A stretch of 41,836 nucleotides of DNA from Desulfobulbaceae bacterium BRH_c16a (GCA_000961725.1 LADS01000027.1:1-41836); one strand, 5' to 3'. Positions 32,084-41,447 are shown, counted from the stretch's first letter. Notes: a model not told the origin generated them from the letters alone. Made by a program: numbers and translations.

Positions 32084-33157
32084 CTATTTTTCTGGAGATG
32101 TTTCACCCTGTGGGACAACCGCTTCTGCTGCGGATAAACCTGCAGATGTCCCGGATGGGGCAAGACCATAGGCCATTCTTACTTTTGTCTCGATTTCAGC
32201 GCACATTTCCGGATTGTCGGTTAGAAAACGTTTGGCGTTTTCCCTGCCCTGACCGATTCGCTCTTCTTTATACGAATACCAGGAACCGCTCTTTTCGATA
32301 ATTTCCAGAGTAGAGGCGAGATCGAGCATATCACCGATCTTGGAAATTCCTTCACCATAGATGATGTCAAACTCGGATTCCTTGAACGGAGGAGCAACCT
32401 TGTTCTTGACGACCTTTACCTTGGTCCTGTTGCCGATGATATCGGTGCCGTCTTTTATCTGGCCGATTCTTCTGATATCCAGCCGCAGCGAGGAGTAAAA
32501 CTTGAGAGCATTGCCGCCGGTGGTAGTTTCGGGGTTGCCGAACATGACTCCAATCTTCATGCGGATCTGATTGATGAAGATGAGCACCGTGTTGCTGCGG
32601 TTCAAAACTCCGGTGAATTTCCGCATGGCCTGGGACATTAAACGGGCCTGGAGGCCGACATGGGCATCGCCGACGTTGCCGTCGATTTCCGCTTTGGGCA
32701 CAAGTGCCGCCACCGAGTCGATGACGATGACGTCGACCCCGTTCGAACGGATGAGGATTTCGGCAATCTCCAGGGCCTGTTCGCCGAAATCGGGCTGGGA
32801 GATAAGCAGATTGTCGACATCAACCCCAAGACGCCCGGCATAGTTTGTATCAAGGGCATGCTCCGCGTCGATAAAAGCAGCGGTGCCGCCTAATTTCTGA
32901 GCCATGGCGACTACGTGCAGGGCAAGGGTTGTTTTACCGGAGGATTCCGGACCATAAATCTCGGTAATTCGGCCCTTGGGGAATCCTCCTACGCCAAGGG
33001 CGATGTCCAGACTCAGCGCGCCGGTGGGAATGACCGGAATATTTTCGGTTTCCTTGGAACCGAGACGCATGATGGAGCCCTTACCGAACTGTCTCTGAAT
33101 TTGACTGATTGCGTTGTCGACACTGCTGACTCTTTCCTTGCTGACACTTACCGCCAT
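32084..33157 (-). CDS. recA: RecA recombinase
   Basis: RecA forms filaments on single-stranded DNA, drives strand exchange and triggers LexA self-cleavage. The 357-residue protein has the Walker A motif [12 protein letters not shown] near residue 70, [25 protein letters not shown] (Walker B), the [18 protein letters not shown] loop L1 region and the L2 segment [21 protein letters not shown]. The C-terminal tail is acidic and proline-poor as usual. It starts with AGGA-like sequence before ATG 33157. cinA ends 130 bp upstream; that gap contains a candidate SOS operator and -10 element, so recA probably has its own promoter. Confidence 0.99.
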   Translation of the reverse strand: MAVSVSKERVSSVDNAISQIQRQFGKGSIMRLGSKETENIPVIPTGALSLDIALGVGGFPKGRITEIYGPESSGKTTLALHVVAMAQKLGGTAAFIDAEHALDTNYAGRLGVDVDNLLISQPDFGEQALEIAEILIRSNGVDVIVIDSVAALVPKAEIDGNVGDAHVGLQARLMSQAMRKFTGVLNRSNTVLIFINQIRMKIGVMFGNPETTTGGNALKFYSSLRLDIRRIGQIKDGTDIIGNRTKVKVVKNKVAPPFKESEFDIIYGEGISKIGDMLDLASTLEIIEKSGSWYSYKEERIGQGRENAKRFLTDNPEMCAEIETKVRMAYGLAPSGTSAGLSAAEAVVPQGETSPEK

Positions 33158-33215
33158 ATTGTTCTCCAGGATGAATGAATATTGAGATTCTTACGGTTTA
33201 TAATGAGAGGTGAAC

Positions 33216-33230
33216 TGGTAATAGTTACCA
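33216..33230. promoter_or_regulatory. Candidate LexA/SOS operator upstream of recA
   Basis: TGGTAA-TAG-TTACCA is a perfect 6-3-6 palindrome 59 bp before the recA start. On the minus strand TATAAA (33197-33202) would be a -10, and the palindrome covers the matching -35 position, which otherwise has poor consensus (ACTATT). This is the position expected of a repressor site. LexA boxes of delta-type proteobacteria vary, so the identity is inferred. Confidence 0.5.
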
Positions 33231-33287
33231 TACACTGAAAAATAAACAAAAATCTTATCGCAGGTCCAAAAAAGGGAAGGGGATACC

Positions 33288-34532
33288 CTATTTGACCTTC
33301 TGAAGAAGATATTTCCTCACCAGATCGAGGCCGCTTTGTGCAGAAATTTCCCGGATCTGTGCCCGGTCGCCATGAAAGTGAAATTTAGTAACCCAATTTT
33401 CCTCCGATGTGGCAATGGCAATATAGACCGTACCGACCGGTTTTTCAGGGGTGCCTCCGGCTGGTCCGGCGATGCCGGTTACCGCCAGGGCGATATCGGC
33501 CCTGCTCCGCGAGCGCACGCCGACTGCCATGGCCTCGGCCGTTTCCCGGCTGACCGCCCCATGGGTTTCAAGCAGTTGCGCGGCAACGCCCAGGTATTCG
33601 ATCTTTAAATCATTGGCATAGGCAACAACACCTCCGAGGAGATAAGCGGAACTGCCGGGGGTATCGGTGATCCTGCTGCACAGCAGGCCGCCGGTGCATG
33701 ATTCGGCCACGGCGAGCTTGAGATTGCGCTCGATGAGGAGTCTGCCGACGACCATCTCCATGCTGTCTCGATCATAGCCGTAAATCGAATCGCCCAGCAC
33801 GGTACTTATTGCCTGGCATGAGGATTTAAACAGGCGCCTGCCGTTGTTGGTTTTTTTATCACGCACGGTAAGGCTCAGGTGAACCTCGGGAAAGACCGGG
33901 TAGTAGCCGATGTGGACGTCAGGGCAGAGATCAAGGGTGTTGATGCGGCGATTCACTTCGGTTTCGGGGAGATTGAAAATGCGAAAGATCCTTTGATAGG
34001 TAGCCAGCCGATGGTCTTTATGCCAGGTGGACAGCTTCGGCAGCACCTGTTCGACCAGCAGGTGTTGCATCTGGCTGGGGATGCCGGGCAGGAAAAAGAT
34101 CGGTTTGTCGTCATGGATGAGTTGATATCCGGCCATCCGCGATGAGGGACTGAGAGCTTCGGCGCCCGACGGCAGCCAGGCGAGCTTTTCCAGTTGGCTT
34201 ACCGGGGTGGTGGTGATTTCATCCAGATGGGTGCGAATACTCGAGAGTATTTCGAAATTGGGCATCGTCGGGCGATTGAGGGCCTTGGAAACCGCTTCGT
34301 TGGTCATATCGTCGTCGGTGGTGCCCAGACCGCCGGTAACCAGAACCGCATCGGCCCTGATCAATGCCTGTTTTAAAGCTTCGCCGATGAGATGGGGCGT
34401 GTCGCCAATGGTGTTCATGGCTGAGATCTCGTAGCCGGCTTCGAACAGGTTACGGGCGGCAAAGCTGCTGGTGGTATTCAGGATCCTGCCGGAAGTCAAT
34501 TCGTCGCCGATGGCGATGATTTCAACTTTCAT
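33288..34532 (-). CDS. cinA: CinA family protein (nicotinamide-nucleotide amidohydrolase)
   Basis: The 414-residue protein joins an N-terminal MoaB-like domain (VEIIAIGDELTSGRILNTTSSF, then LVTGGLGTTDDDMTNEAV) with a C-terminal amidohydrolase domain (KLAVAESCTGGLLCSRITDTPGSSAYLLGGVVAY and VTGIAGPAGGTPEKPVGTVYIA). The C-terminal part deamidates nicotinamide mononucleotide in the pyridine nucleotide cycle; the N-terminal part is linked with ADP-ribose hydrolysis. cinA just before recA is a classical arrangement. Its ATG overlaps the mtaB stop by 4 nt. Confidence 0.95.
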   Translation of the reverse strand: MKVEIIAIGDELTSGRILNTTSSFAARNLFEAGYEISAMNTIGDTPHLIGEALKQALIRADAVLVTGGLGTTDDDMTNEAVSKALNRPTMPNFEILSSIRTHLDEITTTPVSQLEKLAWLPSGAEALSPSSRMAGYQLIHDDKPIFFLPGIPSQMQHLLVEQVLPKLSTWHKDHRLATYQRIFRIFNLPETEVNRRINTLDLCPDVHIGYYPVFPEVHLSLTVRDKKTNNGRRLFKSSCQAISTVLGDSIYGYDRDSMEMVVGRLLIERNLKLAVAESCTGGLLCSRITDTPGSSAYLLGGVVAYANDLKIEYLGVAAQLLETHGAVSRETAEAMAVGVRSRSRADIALAVTGIAGPAGGTPEKPVGTVYIAIATSEENWVTKFHFHGDRAQIREISAQSGLDLVRKYLLQKVK

Positions 34533-35842
34533 GGAATGCTCTCTCCAAGGATATGGTTTTCGTGCAGCGAAAGAAGTCTGACGGTTGCGACATCGTGCAG
34601 CAGGCTGTCGGGTCCGGCAAATCGGACGGCTACATAGTTGGCGGTGAAGCCCTGCAGCATTCCTTGATCATCGCGGCGTCCTTCGACAATGACCGGCCAG
34701 GAGCGGCCGAGCTGGCTGCTGTAAAAGTTTTTGCGTTTATCTTCGCTCAGGATACGCAATTTCGCCACCCTGTCGTCTTTCATCTTTTGCCCCACCTGGT
34801 TTTTAAAACCGGCGGCCGCAGTGCCGGGCCGCATGGAGTAGGGGAAGACATGCAGATAGTTGAAATCGAGCGATTGCAGAAAAGCCAGGCTTTCGGCAAA
34901 ATGTTCTTCGGTTTCACCGGGGAAACCGGCCAGGATATCGATGCCGATTGCTGCATCCGGCAGCCGCTTCCTGCAAAGCTCGATAATCCCCCTGAACTGT
35001 TCGGTGGTATACCTGCGGTTCATACTGGCGAGGATTTCGTCATGGCCGCTTTGCAGGGGGATATGCAGATGAGGCTGGATGTTTTTTCGCTTCTGCATGA
35101 GAGTGAGCAGGCTTTCATCGATCTCCAGCGGCTCAAGCGAACTTATCCGGTAAGCTGCCTCCGGGGTGGCAAGACTCAGTTTGTCGAGCAAGTCAATGAG
35201 GGTCGGCTTGTCGCTCAGATCCTTGCCGTAGTTACCGATATGGATGCCGGTGAGGATAATCTCTTTGTACCCTTGATCGGCATAAATCAGTGCCTGATCG
35301 AGCACTTCATCGGCCGCCAGACTTCTGCTTGGTCCCCGGGTGAAGGGAACGATACAGTAGGTGCAGAAGCTTTCGCAGCCGTCCTGGATCCTCAGGTAGG
35401 CGCGGCTGCGGTCGCCAAAACGTCTGACCGGCAGGCGGCAGATCTCATTGGCCGTGGCAATGGTTCCGAGAAGGTCTTCACCCGGCGTCGCTTCGTCCAG
35501 CAGGACCTGGCCGACAAGACGGTCCTTCCGGCTGTTGCCGATGATGCTATAGTTACGGCCCTGCAGTTCCTTTTCTTCGGCCAGTTCCCCGGCGGCTATC
35601 TCGGCATAGCAGCCGGTAATAATAATATCCGCCTGCGGATTTTTGCGCAGGGCCCGGCGCAGAGCCTGGCGAGACTGAGCCCCGGCGCTGCCGGTTACGG
35701 CACAGGTGTTGATGACGACAATGTCGGCATTGCCGCCTCGGGATACCACGGTCAGACCGGCATCCTCGAATCCGGTCCTGAAGGACGCCGATTCATACTG
35801 GTTGACCTTGCAGCCAAGGGTTGTGATAAGCACCTTCTTCAT
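34529..35842 (-). CDS. mtaB: tRNA t6A37 methylthiotransferase
   Basis: This radical SAM enzyme adds a methylthio group to t6A at position 37 of ANN-decoding tRNAs. The N-terminal UPF0004 domain starts MKKVLITTLGCKVNQYESA and contains VINTCAVTGSA and IITGCYAE for its first cluster. The radical SAM cluster motif is CESFCTYC, followed by PFTRG. A C-terminal TRAM-type domain ends the 437-residue protein. The GCKVNQYE and PFTRG details fit MtaB rather than MiaB or RimO. It follows mnmA by 2 bp and overlaps cinA by 4 nt. Confidence 0.94.
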   Translation of the reverse strand: MKKVLITTLGCKVNQYESASFRTGFEDAGLTVVSRGGNADIVVINTCAVTGSAGAQSRQALRRALRKNPQADIIITGCYAEIAAGELAEEKELQGRNYSIIGNSRKDRLVGQVLLDEATPGEDLLGTIATANEICRLPVRRFGDRSRAYLRIQDGCESFCTYCIVPFTRGPSRSLAADEVLDQALIYADQGYKEIILTGIHIGNYGKDLSDKPTLIDLLDKLSLATPEAAYRISSLEPLEIDESLLTLMQKRKNIQPHLHIPLQSGHDEILASMNRRYTTEQFRGIIELCRKRLPDAAIGIDILAGFPGETEEHFAESLAFLQSLDFNYLHVFPYSMRPGTAAAGFKNQVGQKMKDDRVAKLRILSEDKRKNFYSSQLGRSWPVIVEGRRDDQGMLQGFTANYVAVRFAGPDSLLHDVATVRLLSLHENHILGESIP

Positions 35843-35844
35843 CG

Positions 35845-36894
35845 TTACGACTCTTCGCCGGCCATAATGATCCCGGAACCGAGCAGTTCGGTGTCGTCGT
35901 AGATGACCGCGAACTGTCCTGGGGTTATCGCCCGCTGGGGTTCATGAAAAAGGATTTCTCCGCAGGCATTGTCATGCAGGGCAAGTTGAGCGGTAGAGCC
36001 GCGGTGGCTGTAACGGATACGCACGGTGTATTCCCTGGTGATATCGGGAGGGGTTCCGGCGAGCCAGTGGAGTTCCGTCACGTGGATCCGGCGGTTCAAC
36101 AGTTCTTCGTTGCTGCCGACGATGACGGCGTTTTTCTCGACATCCAGTTTAACGATATAGAGGGGAGCGTCGCTTGCGATACCGAGACCCTTGCGCTGGC
36201 CGATAGTGTAGCGGAAGAGGCCATGGTGCGTCCCCAGCAGTTGACCGGATGTGGTGAGAATAGGGCCTTTATCGTTTTGCCGGGGGTTTTGAGTCTCCAG
36301 GAAGCTGCCTATGCTGTCGTTGCCGAGAAAGCAAACATCCTGGCTTTCCAGGCCCTGAAAATCATTGAAGCCATGTTGTTCAACATATCGATAGGTACTC
36401 TCCTTGGTTGTGCCGCCCAGGGGAAAGACGATTTTTGCCAGTTGATCCTGGCTGAGGCGCGAGAGAAAATAGGACTGATCCTTCAGCGGGTCGATGCCCA
36501 TGAAGAGGCGATGGATGTTGCCTGTCTTCTCGAGTCTTGCGTAGTGACCGGTTGCCATATGGGTCATGCCGGAACCGAGAATCGCCTCCATGAACAGGCC
36601 GAACTTGATCTCCCGGTTGCAGATGACGCAGGGGTTGGGGGTGCGTCCACCGAAATAGCTGGTGGAAAAATAATCCAGTACTTTTTGTTTAAAGGCTTCA
36701 CGTAAGTCGATTACCTGCAGGGGAATGCCGATTTTTGCGGCAATGGATTCGACCCGTTCTTTCTGGCCGGCAAAATTCGGTTGGGCAAGGCGCATGAAAA
36801 AGCCTTGTATATCAAATTGATCGCGCAGGAGCAGGGCGCAGGACGTAGAGTCAACGCCGCCGCTCATGGCTATGCCGATTCGTTTATCTGTCAT
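35845..36894 (-). CDS. mnmA: tRNA-specific 2-thiouridylase
   Basis: MnmA makes 2-thiouridine at wobble position 34 of Glu, Gln and Lys tRNAs. The 349-residue protein has the ATP-pyrophosphatase loop AMSGGVDSTSCALLL at the N terminus, the catalytic cysteines in NPCVICN and SQDVCFLG, and the KDQSYFLSRL and YTIGQRKGLGI motifs. It is the first gene of the minus-strand line mnmA-mtaB-cinA-recA, which mixes tRNA thiolation with recombination. AGGA-like sequence is not obvious before its ATG. Confidence 0.96.
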   Translation of the reverse strand: MTDKRIGIAMSGGVDSTSCALLLRDQFDIQGFFMRLAQPNFAGQKERVESIAAKIGIPLQVIDLREAFKQKVLDYFSTSYFGGRTPNPCVICNREIKFGLFMEAILGSGMTHMATGHYARLEKTGNIHRLFMGIDPLKDQSYFLSRLSQDQLAKIVFPLGGTTKESTYRYVEQHGFNDFQGLESQDVCFLGNDSIGSFLETQNPRQNDKGPILTTSGQLLGTHHGLFRYTIGQRKGLGIASDAPLYIVKLDVEKNAVIVGSNEELLNRRIHVTELHWLAGTPPDITREYTVRIRYSHRGSTAQLALHDNACGEILFHEPQRAITPGQFAVIYDDTELLGSGIIMAGEES

Positions 36895-37034
36895 TTACTT
36901 TCTTGCAATCGAGGACTGCTTACTCTAATAAGGGGGATTGAAAAAGAATTCTTCGTACATACATATCCGTGTACTCCGGAGTGTGGGACGGAAAGCTTCT
37001 TTCCGCATGTCGCAGCAGATGCGCAAAGAGGAGT

Positions 37035-37079
37035 ATGTTTGCAGAGTTTCTGACCAGCTTTTACAATACTCGACGATGA
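37035..37079 (+). CDS. Possible 14-codon leader ORF coupled to the U32 gene
   Basis: AAAGAGGAG (37025-37033) lies directly before an ATG that opens MFAEFLTSFYNTRR, whose TGA overlaps the ATG of the U32 gene as ATGA. The U32 start itself has no Shine-Dalgarno sequence, so this short frame may deliver ribosomes to it. No function of the peptide is implied. The spacing of the Shine-Dalgarno to the ATG is short. Confidence 0.35.
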   Translation: MFAEFLTSFYNTRR

Positions 37080-38365
37080 AAAAAAATGAAAGCGGCAATG
37101 GCTTGGCGCCGGTTATGCCGGAACTGCTCGCCCCTGCCGGAACATACGAAAAACTGGTGACAGCGGTGCACTACGGTGCCGATGCGGTCTATCTGGGCGG
37201 CAAGCGCTTCAGCCTGCGGGAAAAAGCCGGCAATTTCACCGAAGAGGCGATGCTGGAGGGGGTGAAGTACGCTCACGCCCATGGCGCAAAAGTCTATGTG
37301 ACGGTGAACATTATCGCCCATAACAGTGACCTCGAAGGACTGGACGAGTATCTTCTGACCCTGAAAAGGGCAGGGGTGGACGGCCTGATCATCTCCGACC
37401 CCGGCATTCTCGACTGCGCCCGCAGGACCGTGCCCGAACTGCCTGTTCATCTCTCCACCCAGGCAAACGTCACCAATCATGCGGCTGCTGCTTTCTGGCT
37501 GAAGCAGGGCGCGCAGCGCCTCAATCTCGCCAGGGAGTTATCTCTTCATGAAATCAAAAAGATAAGGCAAAGTGTTGAAGGAGAACTTGAAGTTTTTGTC
37601 CACGGCGCCCTCTGTATCTCTTACTCGGGACGCTGTATGCTTTCCAATTACATGACCGGTCGTGATGCCAATCAGGGACATTGCGCCCACCCATGCCGGT
37701 TCAGCTATAAGCTGGTTGAGGAAAAAAGGCCCGGCGAGTTTTTTCCGGTCGAAGAAGATGAACGCGGTACCTATATCTTTAATTCGAAAGATCTGTGTCT
37801 TCTGGAAATGCTGCCGCAACTGGTTGCTGCCGGGGTCGATTCGCTGAAGATTGAAGGCCGCATGAAATCGATCTTCTATGTCGGCGGGGTAGTCCGGGTC
37901 TATCGAGCGGCGCTCGATTATCTGCGGCAGGTTCCGGCTGAAGCGTGGCACACGCCCGAAGAGATCCGGCTGCCGGACCAATTTATGCAGGAAATCATGC
38001 GCACCGGCACCAGAGGAAATACGGAAAATTTCATCAACGAGCGGCCGGGCAGTTCGGAAATGATCTATTCTTCGTCCCGGGCGGAACAGAGCTACGAACC
38101 GGTTGCGGTGGTCCTCCTGCCGGGAAGCGACATGCTGGTTGAAATGAGAAACCAGGTGACAGTGGGCGAGCAGATAGAATATATGCAACGAGGCATAGAA
38201 GTTATACCGCTTACGGTGACAGCCATGCGGGACGAGGTGGGAAACTCTGTTGCCAAAGCTAATCCCGGCAACCGTATTCGCCTTTCGGTCGAGCCGATGC
38301 TGGCGCTGGGGAAAACTCACGGCATTCTACGGCGGAAGAAGATTGTAGAGGCGCTTGCCGGATAG
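37076..38365 (+). CDS. trhP: U32 family protein, TrhP (YegQ)-like tRNA hydroxylation protein
   Basis: The 429-residue protein carries the U32 signature EVFVHGALCISYSGRC, the opening ELLAPAGTYEKLVTAVHYGADAVYLGG and cysteines for an iron-sulfur cluster (GHCAHPC and DLCLLE). These match YegQ/TrhP, which takes part in prephenate-dependent formation of 5-hydroxyuridine at tRNA position 34, rather than collagenase activity as the old family name suggests. ATG 37076 gives the usual N terminus; the frame is open for 46 codons upstream without protein-like sequence. With mnmA next door in the opposite direction, two wobble-base modification genes are neighbours. Confidence 0.85.
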   Translation: MKKNESGNGLAPVMPELLAPAGTYEKLVTAVHYGADAVYLGGKRFSLREKAGNFTEEAMLEGVKYAHAHGAKVYVTVNIIAHNSDLEGLDEYLLTLKRAGVDGLIISDPGILDCARRTVPELPVHLSTQANVTNHAAAAFWLKQGAQRLNLARELSLHEIKKIRQSVEGELEVFVHGALCISYSGRCMLSNYMTGRDANQGHCAHPCRFSYKLVEEKRPGEFFPVEEDERGTYIFNSKDLCLLEMLPQLVAAGVDSLKIEGRMKSIFYVGGVVRVYRAALDYLRQVPAEAWHTPEEIRLPDQFMQEIMRTGTRGNTENFINERPGSSEMIYSSSRAEQSYEPVAVVLLPGSDMLVEMRNQVTVGEQIEYMQRGIEVIPLTVTAMRDEVGNSVAKANPGNRIRLSVEPMLALGKTHGILRRKKIVEALAG

Positions 38366-38379
38366 GTGATACCTTGAAG

Positions 38380-38425
38380 AAAAAAGCCAGGTCGAGAAAA
38401 AGATTTTTTAACCTGGCTTTTTTTT
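38380..38425. terminator. Bidirectional intrinsic terminator between trhP and fumA
   Basis: A run of A (38380-38385) precedes GCCAGGT (38386-38392), which pairs with ACCTGGC (38411-38417) before a run of eight T (38418-38425). The loop itself has complementary A and T runs. It serves both converging genes. Confidence 0.9.
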
Positions 38426-38432
38426 GAATGAA

Positions 38433-39947
38433 TTAATCCTGCATTTTTACGATTTCTTTCTGCCAGAAGGCGGGACCGGTTTTATGCACGGCTTCGCCGC
38501 TCGAGTCGACCGCTACGGTAACCGGCATATCCTCTACTTCAAATTCATAGATGGCTTCCATGCCCAGATCGCCGAAGGCGACAACTCTCGATTTCTTGAT
38601 TGCCTTTGACACCAGATAGGCAGCACCGCCGACTGCCATGCAATAGACGGCTTTGTGTTGTTTTATCAGTTCAATGGTGGCATCGCCCCGTTCGGACTTG
38701 CCGATCATACCGATGAGCCCGGCTTTTTCCAGCATCATGCCGGTGAATTTATCCATCCGGGTGGATGTAGTCGGGCCGGCGGGTCCGACAACCTCTTCCC
38801 GAACCGGGTCGACCGGACCTACATAGTAAATAAATCGGCCGTTGAAGTCGACCCCCTCCGGCAGCGGCTTGCCTTCGTCATAGAACTGCTGAATGCGCTT
38901 GTGGGCAGCATCCCGGCCGGTGAGAATCTTGCCGTTTAAGAGCAGGGTCTGGCCCGATTTCCAGGTGGCAATTTCTTCCTTGGTGATACCATCCAGAAAA
39001 ACCCGCTTGACGTCGTCTCCCGTATCGAGGGAGATATCTGGCCATTCATCGAGATTGGGCGGAGTGAGTTTGGCAGGTCCGGTCCCGTCGAGTTTGAAAT
39101 GGGTATGACGGGTTGCGGCACAGTTGGGGATCATGGCTATCGGCAGAGATGCGGCATGGGTCGGATATTCGGCAATTTTCACGTCAAGCACTGTCGTCAG
39201 TCCGCCGAGCCCCTGGGCGCCGATGCCGAGTCCGTTTATCGCATGAAAGATTTCCAAACGCAGTTCTTCGAGCTTATTGGTCGGGCCGCGATCGATGAGT
39301 TCCTGCATATCGACCGGCTGCATCAGGGACTCTTTGGCGAGCAGCACGGCTTTATCAACGGTCCCGCCGACACCGATACCGATAATGCCGGGCGGACACC
39401 AGCCGGCTCCCATGGCGGGAACGGTTTTTTTCACCCATTCGACGATGGAATCGCTGGGATTGAGCATGGCGCATTTGCTTTTGTTTTCCGAACCGCCGCC
39501 TTTGGCGGCGATATGTACTTCAAGGGTGTCGCCGGGGACGATTTCGGTGTAAACGATAGCCGGGCTGTTGTCTCTGGTATTTTTCCGGTCAGTGGCAGGA
39601 TTGGCGACCACGGAAAACCGCAACGTGTTGTCTTTATTCTTGTAGGCGCGCCGCACACCTTCGTCGACCATCTCCTGAATGGACTGCTCGGTATCGAAGG
39701 TGCATTTGGTGCCGATCTTGATAAACACATTGACGATACCGGTATCCTGACAGATTGGGCGCTTGCCGATAGCCGCCATCTTGGAATTGATCAGGATCTG
39801 ACCTATAGCATCCTTGGCCGCCTTGTTTTTCTCCTTTTTGTAGGCGGCATGCATGGCTTTGACAAAATCAAGCGGATGGTAATAGGAGATGTATTGCAGA
39901 CTGTCGGCAATGGAATCGATGAAATCAGTGCTTTTGAGAGTAGTCAT
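38433..39947 (-). CDS. fumA: Class I fumarate hydratase ([4Fe-4S])
   Basis: The 504-residue protein combines both parts of iron-sulfur dependent fumarase: an alpha part with the cluster cysteines in RPICQDTGIVNVF, GAGWCPPGIIGIGVGG and MIPNCAATRHTHF, and a beta part with DAAHKRIQQFYDEG, FIYYVGPVDP and GPTTSTRMDKFT. It interconverts fumarate and malate in the reductive or oxidative citric acid route and is oxygen-labile. Its length and fused form match FumA/FumB. It lies alone, convergent with trhP. The oxygen-stable FumC encoded at 20480-21874 may take over when oxygen damages this enzyme. Confidence 0.95.
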   Translation of the reverse strand: MTTLKSTDFIDSIADSLQYISYYHPLDFVKAMHAAYKKEKNKAAKDAIGQILINSKMAAIGKRPICQDTGIVNVFIKIGTKCTFDTEQSIQEMVDEGVRRAYKNKDNTLRFSVVANPATDRKNTRDNSPAIVYTEIVPGDTLEVHIAAKGGGSENKSKCAMLNPSDSIVEWVKKTVPAMGAGWCPPGIIGIGVGGTVDKAVLLAKESLMQPVDMQELIDRGPTNKLEELRLEIFHAINGLGIGAQGLGGLTTVLDVKIAEYPTHAASLPIAMIPNCAATRHTHFKLDGTGPAKLTPPNLDEWPDISLDTGDDVKRVFLDGITKEEIATWKSGQTLLLNGKILTGRDAAHKRIQQFYDEGKPLPEGVDFNGRFIYYVGPVDPVREEVVGPAGPTTSTRMDKFTGMMLEKAGLIGMIGKSERGDATIELIKQHKAVYCMAVGGAAYLVSKAIKKSRVVAFGDLGMEAIYEFEVEDMPVTVAVDSSGEAVHKTGPAFWQKEIVKMQD

Positions 39948-40106
39948 GTTAAACCCTTAATGGAATTGACTGGTTAGCTGATTGCCTGGGACACCCGTCG
40001 ATAATAGCTCAACACCACCATAAGGGTCAAGAAATTGTACACAACAAAACCAATTATTGAATTTGAAGATCTCGCAAAAGGATGGAGTGTCGCATTGCTG
40101 TCCGCG

Positions 40107-40140
40107 ATTCCGACATTCGGCGATTCCTGTATTTCGGAAT
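40107..40140. repeat. Short palindromic repeat-like element downstream of the hypothetical gene
   Basis: ATTCCGA (40107-40113) and TCGGAAT (40134-40140) are inverted repeats, and CGATTCC occurs twice in between and around (40105-40111 and 40121-40127 region). The composition recalls dispersed intergenic repeats, but no second copy is seen in the window. The rest of 39948-40212 shows no gene. Confidence 0.3.
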
Positions 40141-40212
40141 GACGAGGCTCAAGGAAAGCTCATCGGTACGGCAGGCGAGAAGAGAACAGGAGGCAAAAGA
40201 GCAATTCTTCGA

Positions 40213-40563
40213 TCAAGCTGGGACCCGATTTTTCTGAACGAGTCGCATATTGTGGGTCTTCTTGATCTTCTTCCACAACTCCTTCAAAATGACCATCGCC
40301 GGATCCTCATAAAGGTCATATTCCGTGCCAAGATAACTGCGGCAGGATTTCAGCAACTCAGTATTGCCATGATAGAGTCCAAACTCACGGCGAATGGTTT
40401 TTGCCATAGCCAAATAGACTGCTGAATCCAGCTCTTTCTCGGTAAGATGAGCCATTACTACTTTATCCCTGAGCGAGATGTCGTTGTAAAGCAACCCTAC
40501 GACTTCGTCAACCGTGCCTGGAAGAGATAATTGATTGAAATCATTTAGTGGTTGGAACATCAT
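40213..40563 (-). CDS. Small conserved hypothetical protein (DUF6794-like)
   Basis: The 116-residue soluble protein has LSLPGTVDEVVGLLYNDIS, DKVVMAHLTEKELDSA, RREFGLYHGNTELLKSC and DPAMVILKELWKKIKKTHNMRLV. These segments match my recollection of a small family annotated DUF6794, often in genomes rich in mobile DNA; it has no known function. ATG 40563 is chosen (MMFQPLNDF); a TTG six codons upstream is possible. GAGAGA lies about 9 nt before the ATG. It has no clear operon partner and stands near an IS element. Confidence 0.7.
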   Translation of the reverse strand: MMFQPLNDFNQLSLPGTVDEVVGLLYNDISLRDKVVMAHLTEKELDSAVYLAMAKTIRREFGLYHGNTELLKSCRSYLGTEYDLYEDPAMVILKELWKKIKKTHNMRLVQKNRVPA

Positions 40564-40805
40564 AATGCAATCTCTCAGCAATGCCGCCCTTATCTGACCT
40601 GGCAGCTGATTATTCTTTTCATCGAATAAGGCCGGACGTACAGCCCTTTAAATGAAACGTATGCACCAACTCGCAGCATGTCATCTTTTTCAGTTATCAG
40701 TAATTCTGATACCTGCGTAAAAGATAGCAAATACAAGATTTTCGTCTGAATGAGAGTGTTGATACTCTTAAAAAACTCAATTTTGAGAGGGAGACGGAGA
40801 GCAGC

Positions 40806-41093
40806 CTACTGACGCGGCACAAGAAAAACCACTCCGCAGAGAACAAGCCAGAGGAAAAGAGCAATGAGGTAAATGCGGAAAGACAGGAGACTGAACAGCA
40901 GAGATTGCACGAAAACGTTAAGCCGATGTTCGAAACCGGCTTTCCCCTGTCTGATCAATAATTGGCTATGGGTGAGGCGCCCCCATGATGTGTTACGGTA
41001 GAAAAGCTTGGTACAACTGGCAAGTACGCCATTGATGACGATCACGAGCAGGAATACACCGATAAGAAATAAAAACTGTCTTTCGTTCAGCAT
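40806..41093 (-). CDS. Small membrane protein of unknown function
   Basis: The 95-residue product has a span at the N terminus (FLFLIGVFLLVIVINGVLA), a polar basic middle with RNTSWGRLTHSQLLIRQGKAG, and a second hydrophobic half (LLFSLLSFRIYLIALFLWLVLCGVVFLV). GAGG lies 8 nt before its ATG, which supports it as real. I do not recognise the family. It lies between the DUF6794-like gene (243 bp away) and the IS256 element. Confidence 0.55.
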   Translation of the reverse strand: MLNERQFLFLIGVFLLVIVINGVLASCTKLFYRNTSWGRLTHSQLLIRQGKAGFEHRLNVFVQSLLFSLLSFRIYLIALFLWLVLCGVVFLVPRQ

Positions 41094-41340
41094 GAAGGTC
41101 GCCTCGTCAACACGGTATCAGCTATCCGTTGCCGTGGGATAACGACAACAGTCAACAACGATCAACAAAAATACCATGGCGACAACTGGTTGTCACGAGG
41201 AAGAACCGGATACACCCGTTGCCCTTCATTGAGGAGCGGAGTATTTCGGCGCATCGGCACTCAATTTTCGCTCAAGAAGGGAGTATTCAAAATTCTGTGT
41301 CACGGTTCATAATTCTCAATCAACCACTGAAGGTAGCGGA

Positions 41341-41402
41341 AGCTGAAACCAGCTCCGAGAATGGGCCCTCAGATATGCTCGTCGGAGGAGCTGGTTTCAG
41401 CT
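41341..41402 (-). repeat. Perfect 16-bp inverted repeat inside the IS end
   Basis: AGCTGAAACCAGCTCC (41341-41356) and GGAGCTGGTTTCAGCT (41387-41402) are exact inverted repeats with a 30-bp spacer, 45 bp beyond the transposase stop. It may act as terminator of the transposase transcript or protect the element from outside transcription. Confidence 0.7.
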
Positions 41403-41447
41403 GGAGCGGGTTTACGAGAACTATCTTTTTCATAAGACATCAACCTA

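Noticed and set aside
36938..37075. Upstream extension of the U32 protein by 46 residues
   Set aside because: The extension is not protein-like, lacks a ribosome site and would precede the usual N terminus of the family.
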